Under the pieces are notes generated by a model. That model worked only from the letters and a program-made list of their open reading frames with translations. It made no database searches and had not been told where the DNA came from. From Gordonia sp. X0973 (lineage in GTDB: Bacteria > Actinomycetota > Actinomycetes > Mycobacteriales > Mycobacteriaceae), in assembly GCF_013348785.1 (NCBI RefSeq), contig NZ_CP054691.1, forward strand, positions 1 to 64,000: 64,000 nucleotides of DNA, given 5' to 3'. The position numbers and the translations under genes are program-made. This document shows, piece after piece, positions 41,725 through 49,182 of the stretch (the stretch's first letter is position 1; each line of letters begins with the position of its first letter).

Positions 41725-43062
41725 GTGACCGATAGCCAACAGGTGCCGAGGCACCGGATCGTCGTGGCGTCGATGGTGGGCACCACCATCGAATTCTTCG
41801 ACTTCTACATCTATGCGACGGCGGCCGTCTTCGTCTTTCCCAAGCTCTTCTTCCCGTCGGGGAATCAGACGGCCAGTCTCCTGGCGTCCTTCGCCGTCTT
41901 CGGCGTCGCGTTCGTCGCCCGCCCGGTCGGATCCATGATCTTCGGGCACTACGGCGACCGGATCGGACGCAAGGCCACCCTCGTCGGATCGCTTCTCACG
42001 ATGGGGATAGCGACCTTCCTCATCGGTCTGCTGCCGACCTTCTCGACCATCGGCTACGCCGCACCGGTCCTCCTGGCGCTGTTGCGCTTCTTCCAGGGCG
42101 TCGGGCTGGGCGGCGAGTGGTCGGGTGCGGCGCTGCTGGCCACCGAGACCGCGGAGAAGGGCAAGCGCGGTTGGGCGGCGATGTGGCCGCAACTGGGCGC
42201 CCCCCTCGGATTCCTGCTGGCCAACGGCGTGTACCTGGTCCTGATGCTGAGCATGGGCTTCGACAAGAACTCCTCGCCGATCGATCACCCCTTCTACACC
42301 TGGGGCTGGCGGGTGCCCTTCCTGGCCAGCGCGGTGATCGTCATCGTCGGCCTGTATGTGCGGTTGCGCCTGAGCGAGACCCCGGTTTTCACCGCCGCCG
42401 TCGAGGCGGGGGAGAAGTTGCGCGCCCCGATCGCCACCGTGTTCCGCACGTCGTGGCGACCGCTGGTCATCGGCACCTTCGTCATGTTGGCCACCTACAC
42501 CCTCTTCTATCTCATGACCGCCTGGGCAAGTTCCTACGGCACGAAGTCCGCCGTCGGCGACAGGGCGACGGGCTTCGGGATCTCCGCGACCCGGTTCATC
42601 GAGCTCCAACTGATCGGTGTGGTCTTCTTCGCCCTGTTCATCCCGGTCTCCGGGTGGCTCGCCGACCGCATCGGCCGCAAACCCGTGCTGCTCGCCATCA
42701 CCGCCGGCATCATCGTCTTCGGCTTGATCTTCGAGAAGACGATCGGACCCGACGTGGCGTCGGAGGCCGGAATGCTCGGCTTCCTCGTCGTCGGCATGAT
42801 CCTGATGGGGCTGACCTTCGGCCCGATGAGTGCGGTGCTCCCGGAACTCTTCCCGACGAATGTCCGCTACACCGGATCGGGCATCTCCTACAACGTGGCC
42901 TCCATCCTCGGCGCCGCCGTCGCACCGTTCATCGCGACGGCCCTCGCGTCGCGCTTCGGTGTCGGGGCCGTCGGGATCTACCTCGCCATCACGGGCGTGC
43001 TCACGCTCTTCGCGCTGTTCGCGGCGCCGGAGACGCGCGACGTGGAGTTGACGAGGATCTGA
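41725..43062 (+). CDS. MHS-family MFS transporter
   Basis: Metabolite:H+ symporter of 445 aa with 12 TM helices. Opening GTTIEFFDFYIYATAA and the RPxGxxIFGHYGDRIGRK loop are the MHS family signature (ShiA, KgtP, ProP). GTG at 41725. Substrate, perhaps a carboxylate, shikimate or betaine, cannot be read from the sequence. The following SulP gene starts one base after its stop. Confidence 0.9.
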   Translation: MTDSQQVPRHRIVVASMVGTTIEFFDFYIYATAAVFVFPKLFFPSGNQTASLLASFAVFGVAFVARPVGSMIFGHYGDRIGRKATLVGSLLTMGIATFLIGLLPTFSTIGYAAPVLLALLRFFQGVGLGGEWSGAALLATETAEKGKRGWAAMWPQLGAPLGFLLANGVYLVLMLSMGFDKNSSPIDHPFYTWGWRVPFLASAVIVIVGLYVRLRLSETPVFTAAVEAGEKLRAPIATVFRTSWRPLVIGTFVMLATYTLFYLMTAWASSYGTKSAVGDRATGFGISATRFIELQLIGVVFFALFIPVSGWLADRIGRKPVLLAITAGIIVFGLIFEKTIGPDVASEAGMLGFLVVGMILMGLTFGPMSAVLPELFPTNVRYTGSGISYNVASILGAAVAPFIATALASRFGVGAVGIYLAITGVLTLFALFAAPETRDVELTRI

Positions 43063-43063
43063 C

Positions 43064-44797
43064 GTGAGCATCGGACTGCGCGGTTACCGGCTCGGGTGGC
43101 TGCGTGCCGATCTGCTCGCGGGGATCAGCCTCGCGGCCGTCGCGATCCCGGAGGCGATGGGTTACAGCAGCATCGCCGGGGTGCCGGTGAGCGCCGGTCT
43201 GTACACGCTCATCGTCCCGACGGCGCTGTTCGCGATCCTCGGAGCGTCGCGGCTCATGGTCGTCGGGGCGGATTCGGCGACCGCCGCGCTGCTCTCGTCG
43301 GGGATCGCCGGTCTCGGCATCGTCGGGCTGGTGTCCGGCTCGTCGCAGTGGCTGGCGATGACCGCGATCGTCGCGCTGCTCTGCGGGGTGCTGCTGCTGA
43401 TCGCTTACGTGCTGCGCCTGGGGTTTCTCGGCGACTTCCTCTCGACGGCCGCGCTCACCGGGTTCCTCGCCGGCGTCGGCGTATCGGTTCTGATCGGTCA
43501 GCTGCCCGCGATCCTCGGTGTCAGCGACGACGACGGGCGGGCGTGGCACCGGATCGGTGGGGTCATCTCCGAGATCCCGCACACCAACCCGTGGGCACTC
43601 GGATTCGCGCTGACGACGGTCGGCGTGCTTCTCCTCAGCCGCAGGTTCTGGCCACGATTCCCGACGGCGGTGGTCGTCGTGGTGGGGTCGATCGCACTCG
43701 TGTGGTTGGCCCGTCTCGGCGGCCGACTGCCCGTCGTCGGAAAGCTCGACGCAGGGCTGCCGCGGGTGAGCCTGCCGTCGGGGCTCGACGGGAAGACCGT
43801 CATCGAGCTGCTTCCGCTGGCCGCCGGGTGCGCGCTGGTGGTCCTCGCGCAGAGCGCGGCCACCGCCCGCAGCTTCGCCCAGCGCTCCGGTGAGACCGCC
43901 GACGTCAACCGCGACCTGCTGGGGTTGGCCGCGGCCAACGCCGGTGCGGCGTTCACCGGCACCTTCGTGGTCAACGGGAGTCCGACGAAGACGGAGTTCC
44001 TGGGCGACCAGAATGCGCGCAGCCAGGTGGCCAACCTGGTCCTGGCCGTGTCGACGCTGGTGGTGACGCTGGTGGCGGGACCGGCCCTGGCCCGACTGCC
44101 GCATGCGGTGCTGGGCGGGATCGTGGCGCTGATCGCGGTCCGGCTCATCGACGTCGCCCAGTTGCGGGCCATCTGGCGGGTGCGCCGACCGGAGTTCCTG
44201 ATCGCGGTGATCACGGCGCTGGCCGTGCTGGTCCTCGGGGTGCGCGACGGCATCATCCTCGCGGTGATCGCCTCGCTCATCGAGATCATCCGACGCCAAT
44301 ACCGCCCGGAGAAGTTCGTCGTCGGGGTGCGCCACGACGGCGATCGCGAATTCCTCCCGGCCCGGCCCGGGGCGCAATCGCTGCCCGGACTGATCGTCTT
44401 CCGCTACGACGCCGACCTGTTCTACGCGAATGCCGGGCGGTTCACCGACGACGTGATCGCGCTGATCAAGGCAGCGCCCGACCCGGTGCGGTGGCTGGTG
44501 CTCGACTGCTCGTCGATCGCCGACGTCGACTACTCCGCGGCACGCGAACTCAACGACCTCATCGACTTCGTGCACGCCCGCGGCGCCCACTTCGCACTGG
44601 CTGGCGTCGACGTGGAGTTGAGCGAAACCCTTGCCCGCGAAGGCATTCTGCATCTGATCGCCGCCGATCACGTCTTCCCCGGGATCGGATCGGCGGTGCG
44701 CGCCTACCGCGCGGAATTCCCGGACGCGGCCGGGCCGGTTGGTCCGTCCGATGAACCGGACTCGTCCGGTGGCGCCGATTCGAAGGATCGGGCATGA
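43064..44797 (+). CDS. SulP-family anion permease with STAS domain
   Basis: Inner-membrane anion transporter (sulfate or bicarbonate type), 577 aa. TM core with the SulP signature AIPEAMGYSSIAGVPVSAGLY, a VNGSPTKTE segment, and a cytosolic STAS domain near the C-terminus (GLIVFRYDADLFYANA ... LDCSSIADVDYSAARELNDL). GTG at 43064. Its stop overlaps the ligase start (ATGA), an unusual functional pairing. Confidence 0.92.
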   Translation: MSIGLRGYRLGWLRADLLAGISLAAVAIPEAMGYSSIAGVPVSAGLYTLIVPTALFAILGASRLMVVGADSATAALLSSGIAGLGIVGLVSGSSQWLAMTAIVALLCGVLLLIAYVLRLGFLGDFLSTAALTGFLAGVGVSVLIGQLPAILGVSDDDGRAWHRIGGVISEIPHTNPWALGFALTTVGVLLLSRRFWPRFPTAVVVVVGSIALVWLARLGGRLPVVGKLDAGLPRVSLPSGLDGKTVIELLPLAAGCALVVLAQSAATARSFAQRSGETADVNRDLLGLAAANAGAAFTGTFVVNGSPTKTEFLGDQNARSQVANLVLAVSTLVVTLVAGPALARLPHAVLGGIVALIAVRLIDVAQLRAIWRVRRPEFLIAVITALAVLVLGVRDGIILAVIASLIEIIRRQYRPEKFVVGVRHDGDREFLPARPGAQSLPGLIVFRYDADLFYANAGRFTDDVIALIKAAPDPVRWLVLDCSSIADVDYSAARELNDLIDFVHARGAHFALAGVDVELSETLAREGILHLIAADHVFPGIGSAVRAYRAEFPDAAGPVGPSDEPDSSGGADSKDRA

Positions 44798-46302
44798 CCT
44801 CGCTGCCGTTGGCCGCGGTCGTCGAGACATCGGCGACGGTCGCCGCCACGCGCTCGCGCACGGAGAAGACGCAGGCGATCGCGGAGCTACTCGCGAAAGC
44901 CGATCCCGACGAGGTGCCCATCGTCACCTCGTGGCTGTCCGGCGCGCTACCGCAGGGGCGGATCGGCGTCGGGTGGGCCAGCCTGCGCAAGCTGAGCCAA
45001 CAGCGGCCGTCGTCCAGGTCGTGGCTGAGCGTCGACGACGTGGACTCGACGTTCACCGTGCTGGCCGCCCTCAGTGGACCGAACACGACGCGCGCCCGCG
45101 GCTCCACGGTCATCGGGCTGTTCGAGCGCTCGACGGAGGCCGAGCAGGTATTCCTGCGCGGGTTGCTCTCCGGTGAGGTGCGCCAGGGTGCGCTCGCCGG
45201 GGTGGTGACCGATGCGGTGGCCGTCGCGAGCGGGATGCCGAAGGAACTCGTCCGGCGTGCCGCGATGTTGCTGGGATCGCTGCCGGAGACGGCGCGCCTG
45301 GCCTTCGTCGGCGGCGCGGAGGCACTCGAGCGGGGCATCGTCGTCGGGCGGCCCGTCGAGCCGATGCTGGCCACTCCGGCCGCTTCCGTCGACGAGGCGT
45401 GGACCGAACTCGGGCCGCAGGTCGTCGTCGACGCGAAATACGACGGCGCCCGCATCCAGGTACACCGCAGCGGATCGGAGGTGCGGGTCTTCACCCGCTC
45501 ATTGCGGGAGATCACCGGTGCGGTGCCCGAGGTCGTGCGGTTGGTCGCCGACCTCGAGTGCGAATCGGTGATCCTCGACGGCGAGACGCTGGCCGTCACC
45601 GAGGACGGGCGGCCGCGACCGTTCCAGGAGACGATGAGCGGGATGCAGACTTCGCGGCCCTACTTCTTCGACTGCCTGCACCTCGACGGCGTCGACCTGA
45701 TCGACGAGCCGCTCGTCGCGCGGCTGGCCGCGCTGGAGTCCGTCGCCTCGTCGTTGCGCATCCCGAGTGCTGTGGTGACTGGCGCCGACGAGGTGCGGAA
45801 CCGGTTCGAGGAGTCCGTCGCCGCCGGGCACGAGGGTGTCATGGTGAAGTCGACGGACGGGTTGTACGCGGCGGGCCGGCGCGGGCGCACCTGGCAGAAG
45901 ATCAAGCCCGTCCACACCTTCGACCTGGTGGTGCTGGCCGCCGAATGGGGATCGGGCCGACGCAGGGGATGGCTGTCCAACATCCACCTGGGTGCCCGCG
46001 ATCCCGCAGGTGGGTCGCCGATCATGGTCGGCAAGACGTTCAAGGGCATGACCGACGAGTTGCTGACCTGGCAGACCTCGGAGTTCCCGAAGCACGAGAC
46101 GTCGCGTGACGCGCACACCGTGTACCTGCGTCCCGAGCTGGTCGTCGAGGTCGCGATCGACGGGGTGCAACGCAGCTCTCGCTATCCGGGCGGTGTGGCC
46201 CTCCGGTTTGCGAGGGTGATCCGGTATCGGCCGGACAAGACACCGGAACAGGCCGACACGATCGCCGACCTCACGCGCCTTCGTCCACCGCTGGTCGACT
46301 GA
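44794..46302 (+). CDS. ATP-dependent DNA ligase (LigB-like)
   Basis: ATP-dependent DNA ligase of 502 aa, resembling mycobacterial LigB (Rv3062). N-terminal DNA-binding domain (about 1-185), nucleotidyltransferase with motif I KYDGAR (adenylated Lys215), later motifs DGETLAVTEDG, EGVMVKSTDG and TWQKIKP, and the C-terminal OB fold (RPELVVEVAIDGVQRSSRY, LRFARVIRYRPDK). Not essential for replication in relatives. ATG at 44794 overlaps the SulP stop. Confidence 0.92.
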   Translation: MTSLPLAAVVETSATVAATRSRTEKTQAIAELLAKADPDEVPIVTSWLSGALPQGRIGVGWASLRKLSQQRPSSRSWLSVDDVDSTFTVLAALSGPNTTRARGSTVIGLFERSTEAEQVFLRGLLSGEVRQGALAGVVTDAVAVASGMPKELVRRAAMLLGSLPETARLAFVGGAEALERGIVVGRPVEPMLATPAASVDEAWTELGPQVVVDAKYDGARIQVHRSGSEVRVFTRSLREITGAVPEVVRLVADLECESVILDGETLAVTEDGRPRPFQETMSGMQTSRPYFFDCLHLDGVDLIDEPLVARLAALESVASSLRIPSAVVTGADEVRNRFEESVAAGHEGVMVKSTDGLYAAGRRGRTWQKIKPVHTFDLVVLAAEWGSGRRRGWLSNIHLGARDPAGGSPIMVGKTFKGMTDELLTWQTSEFPKHETSRDAHTVYLRPELVVEVAIDGVQRSSRYPGGVALRFARVIRYRPDKTPEQADTIADLTRLRPPLVD

Positions 46303-46310
46303 CCCCGATC

Positions 46311-46436
46311 CCGCCGAGTGGGCACCCCAACCCCGCCGAGTGGGCACCCCGGGGGTGGTCGAGTGGATCCGGGGTGGTCGAGTGGATCCGAGCCGCAAGG
46401 CGAGGAACCGTATCGAGACCGCCGCAAGGCGAGGAA
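46311..46436. repeat. Composite intergenic repeat cluster, left bracket of the toxin island
   Basis: Three nested tandem pairs in one 126-bp stretch: CCGCCGAGTGGGCACCCC at 46311-46328 and 46333-46350; GGGGTGGTCGAGTGGATCC at 46352-46370 and 46371-46389 (exact); GCCGCAAGGCGAGGAA at 46392-46407 and 46421-46436, with GTATCGAGACC between. The same words, reversed, occur at 48285-48430. They look like dispersed REP/MITE-like intergenic elements. Confidence 0.85.
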
Positions 46437-46442
46437 TCCTGT

Positions 46443-46682
46443 CTATCCCTCATCCCGTGTGTAGCGCACACGGATCCAGCCGTAGACCCACGTACTTGCG
46501 ATCAACGCGGCGGCCGAGCCGACGGCTGGCCACAGCCAAACGTTGTTGAGCGAGTGACGCACCGCGGTGACGATCCAGGCGAGGACGGTCAGGACCGTGG
46601 CGATCGTCGCCAAGACCCGAACCACCAGCACGATGGTCGCCGTCAACGACCAGCCGGCCTCCACAACCTTCTCCTTTGCCAT
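46443..46682 (-). CDS. Small two-TM membrane protein, unknown
   Basis: ATG at 46682 (MAKEKVVEAGW) gives 79 aa; the longer ORF start at 46751 has no support. Two hydrophobic segments (TATIVLVVRVLATIATVLTVLAW and WLWPAVGSAAALIASTWVYGW) with a short polar loop. It lies just inside the left repeat bracket, on the strand opposite to the toxin gene. Not recognised; relation to the toxin unknown. Confidence 0.55.
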   Translation of the reverse strand: MAKEKVVEAGWSLTATIVLVVRVLATIATVLTVLAWIVTAVRHSLNNVWLWPAVGSAAALIASTWVYGWIRVRYTRDEG

Positions 46683-46796
46683 GAGTATCAGCCTACCTGT
46701 CGTCCGAAATCGAGTAACCGACAATGCCCCGAATAGGGATATAGCGGACATAGCGGGCTATTCCGAAAAGGCCGTCTATGACTCGGCCTGAGCGAC

Positions 46797-47579
46797 GTGC
46801 TCGCAACGGCTGCCGGAGTGGCGAAAGCCACCCAAGTAGGCAGGCGGATCACCGAGATCATCGAGATATTGTTCGAACTGGCCTCGACCGTGTTGAGGCC
46901 GGCCTTCTACATCCTTGATCCAGTCGGAGCAGCGGCTACAGACCTTGGCGCCCTGATGGGAAGTCGTGCGGCGATCTTTGGGATGGAGTTGAGCCATGAC
47001 ACGGTGAAAGCCGCTGAACTCCTGACTGCGATGAACCGGTTGCCAGAGAGTTACCAGGACGCGCTGCGCCTGGCCTCCGATCCGTCCGCCCTAGCAGCTG
47101 CAATGAAGGCTGGAGGTTGTCCGCAGTCGATCATTGATGATGCCCTTAAGAACAACCCGTTCCGGAACCTAACCCCGAATCAGATCGTCGACAAATATTG
47201 GAATGCCGACAAGGGGACGTGGAATTGGCCCGAACACAGCGGCTTCGCCGACGGCAAATACACAACGTCCACTTCGTTGCCACCCGGAACCCACCTGGAT
47301 AGGATCGGATACCCCGGCGGAAAGTTCCTCGGCACTCAAGGAGACTCGTACGGGCAGCGCGCACTCGCTCCGGGCTCAGCGGCCGGGGGCTATCACACCT
47401 ACGAACCCGGCCCTAACCCGCTCCCGTCGGGGTGGCAGATCAGACACGGAAAGATTGGTGAGGTGTTTGACCACGGCGGTGGCGGGACTCAGTGGGTATT
47501 CATCGATAAGTCGGGTGAAGAGGTACCGGTGGATACCCTGATCAAGATGGGTGTTCTGACGGACACGACCAAGCGATAG
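46797..47579 (+). CDS. Orphan TNT-type (NAD+ glycohydrolase) toxin module
   Basis: C-terminal half (about 158-260) is a TNT domain, the tuberculosis necrotizing toxin fold that hydrolyses NAD+. Visible family features: LPPGTHLDRIG with Arg169, YGQRALAP, YHTY with His200 and GGGGTQW with Gln232, matching the key Arg, His and Gln of CpnT. The N-terminal 157 residues are helical and lack a WXG100 or export domain; the frame is open only five codons upstream of the GTG and there is no RBS, so this looks like a detached toxin tip of a polymorphic toxin. GC is visibly lower than in neighbours. Confidence 0.75.
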   Translation: MLATAAGVAKATQVGRRITEIIEILFELASTVLRPAFYILDPVGAAATDLGALMGSRAAIFGMELSHDTVKAAELLTAMNRLPESYQDALRLASDPSALAAAMKAGGCPQSIIDDALKNNPFRNLTPNQIVDKYWNADKGTWNWPEHSGFADGKYTTSTSLPPGTHLDRIGYPGGKFLGTQGDSYGQRALAPGSAAGGYHTYEPGPNPLPSGWQIRHGKIGEVFDHGGGGTQWVFIDKSGEEVPVDTLIKMGVLTDTTKR

Positions 47580-47599
47580 CGAAGATAATGGAGACGCGA

Positions 47600-48235
47600 A
47601 TGGAAACCTGGCAGGGTATCGATGACTTCTTTGCGTCGATGAACTACTGGATCGACCTGCAGGAAGCGCTGGTTGTTGACAGGGCTGTTGACAATGATCC
47701 GCGGGAATTTGGAAAACCATATCTCGATGGGAACCGAGTAAATATTCCAAGCCGGCTGGGTCCTGACAAGATTGAGATATATGCGAACTACTCGATAGTC
47801 TACGAAGGTTCGCGGTTTGCCATAAAGGCGAGTGGCCGTGGGGACAGAGGAAAGAGCTATGTCGATCAGGTTAGCGGATGGTACGGCTGCTTCGAGGATG
47901 CTGCGAAGAGTTTCATAACCTTTCCAGTCGCGGGCGGCACTCGGCAACTTCTTCTGAACCGTACGCCGCCAATTACCAGTCGATGGTGGTCCACTCCTGG
48001 CCTCGCACCCAGCTGGGAGGCGAGGGACGGAATATTCCCAGGAACCGAGGTCGCTGCGACCGAGTTCTACCGTACTGATCAACCTTCGTTGCACTACTAC
48101 TTCGACCAGGGTGATGACAGAACGACCACCTGGCTGCTCAACCTCAGCTGGGATGAATTGCTCACCCTATACACCGAGGACATACCGACTGCTAAGCGAA
48201 TACCGCGACCGCATTTTAGCGATGGCGATTCGTAG
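47600..48235 (+). CDS. Candidate immunity protein for the TNT toxin
   Basis: Not recognised. ATG at 47600 is favoured by GGAG 6 bp upstream; an ATG at 47588 would add four residues. The 211-aa product is soluble, rich in Trp, Tyr and Asp (METWQGIDDFFASMNYW, WYGCFEDAAKSF, PGLAPSW), without TM or signal peptide, as expected of a cytoplasmic immunity factor. It lies 20 bp after the toxin, the usual toxin-immunity order. The immunity role is inferred from position. Confidence 0.6.
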   Translation: METWQGIDDFFASMNYWIDLQEALVVDRAVDNDPREFGKPYLDGNRVNIPSRLGPDKIEIYANYSIVYEGSRFAIKASGRGDRGKSYVDQVSGWYGCFEDAAKSFITFPVAGGTRQLLLNRTPPITSRWWSTPGLAPSWEARDGIFPGTEVAATEFYRTDQPSLHYYFDQGDDRTTTWLLNLSWDELLTLYTEDIPTAKRIPRPHFSDGDS

Positions 48236-48284
48236 CCTTGCTTCCGAACGCGGACGACCAGGCGGCGGAACTCAACTAGGTGAA

Positions 48285-48440
48285 GTGCCCACTCGGCGTG
48301 GTTTGGGTGCCCACTCGGCGGGGTTGGGGTGCCCAGGGTCTCGATACACCGACTCGGCTAGCGCCTCGCCGCCACTCGACCAGCGCGCCGGGGTTTGGGG
48401 TGCCCACGTACGCCGACTCGACCAGCGCGGTGGACATCCC
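48285..48440. repeat. Composite intergenic repeat cluster, right bracket of the toxin island
   Basis: GTGCCCACTCGGCG at 48285-48298 and 48307-48320, further GGTGCCCA words near 48328-48334 and 48400-48406, then GGGTCTCGATACACCGACTCG, GCCACTCGACCAGCGCG and CCGACTCGACCAGCGCGG. These are the reverse complement of the words in the 46311-46436 cluster (CGAGTGGGCACC, GGTGGTCGAGTGG, GTATCGAGACC), so the two clusters face each other across the toxin genes. Confidence 0.82.
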
Positions 48441-48445
48441 CGCAG

Positions 48446-48499
48446 CGAAGAAACTCCCCCGCCCGACCTTTACCGGTACGTAGCGGGGGAGTCGCTTCG
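48446..48499 (-). terminator. Terminator of lemA
   Basis: On the minus strand CGAAG-CG-ACTCCCCCGC pairs with GCGGGGGAGT-TT-CTTCG across a 20-nt loop (10-bp core plus 5 bp beyond a 2-nt internal loop). It lies 18 bp after the lemA stop. Strong stem, short T content after the core. Confidence 0.65.
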
Positions 48500-48516
48500 G
48501 AGCGAAGCCGTCGGCC

Positions 48517-49089
48517 TTAGAACTGCACCTGCGGCGGAGTCTGCTGGCCCTCGGGGGCCTGGTAGAAGTCGCGGGCGTGGACGCCGGCGATGCCGGAGAA
48601 GAACATCCACGGAACGGTCTTGACCAGCTGGTTGAGGCGAGAGACCGCGTCGTTGTAGAACTGCCGGGCAAAGCTCAGCTTGTTCTCGGTGTCGCTCAAC
48701 TCGTTCTGCAGCTGGATGAAGTTGGTCGAGGCTTTCAGGTCGGGGTAATTCTCCGCGACGGCGAACAGCCGACCCAGCGCGCCGGTCATCGCCTGGTCGG
48801 CGGCCGCCTTCTGCTCGACGGTGCCGTTCTGCGCGGCCTGGGCGACAGCGCCGCGGGCCCGGGCCACCTCTTCGAAGACGCCGCTCTCATGGGCGGCGTA
48901 GCCCTTGACGGTGTTGACGAGGTTCGGGATCAGGTCGGCGCGGCGGGTGAGCTGCACGTCGATCCCGCCGAGCGCCTCCTGTGCGGCGATGTCGGCCTTG
49001 CGCAGCTTGTTGAAACCGGCCACGCCGAAGAGCAACAGCGCGCCGATGGCCACGATGATGATGATCAAGATGATCAGAACAGCGGACAC
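48517..49089 (-). CDS. lemA: LemA-family membrane protein
   Basis: Membrane-anchored helical protein of 190 aa; function in bacteria not settled. N-terminal TM (VLIILIIIIVAIGALLLFGVAGFNKL) then the LemA helical domain with ADIAAQEALGGIDVQLTRRADLIPNLVNTVKGYAAHE and the ENYPDLKAS motif. It ends at the hairpin above. The upstream DUF2207 gene on the same strand is its usual partner in many bacteria. Confidence 0.93.
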   Translation of the reverse strand: MSAVLIILIIIIVAIGALLLFGVAGFNKLRKADIAAQEALGGIDVQLTRRADLIPNLVNTVKGYAAHESGVFEEVARARGAVAQAAQNGTVEQKAAADQAMTGALGRLFAVAENYPDLKASTNFIQLQNELSDTENKLSFARQFYNDAVSRLNQLVKTVPWMFFSGIAGVHARDFYQAPEGQQTPPQVQF

Positions 49090-49182
49090 TTTGGTCCCCT
49101 TTCATTGGTTCTAGCGAAGAGACTACCTAGGATCGGCCGGTTGTCCGGCTTGGTCGAACGAACAGTTCACGACGGTCAATGG

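Noticed and set aside
46567..46791. 74-aa ORF just upstream of the TNT toxin, as its missing N-terminus or antitoxin
   Set aside because: It is in a different frame, opposite the small membrane protein, has no RBS and no toxin-like features.
48285..48440. Repeat cluster as an insertion sequence end
   Set aside because: No transposase, no target-site duplication and a third copy elsewhere; it behaves like a REP-type intergenic element.
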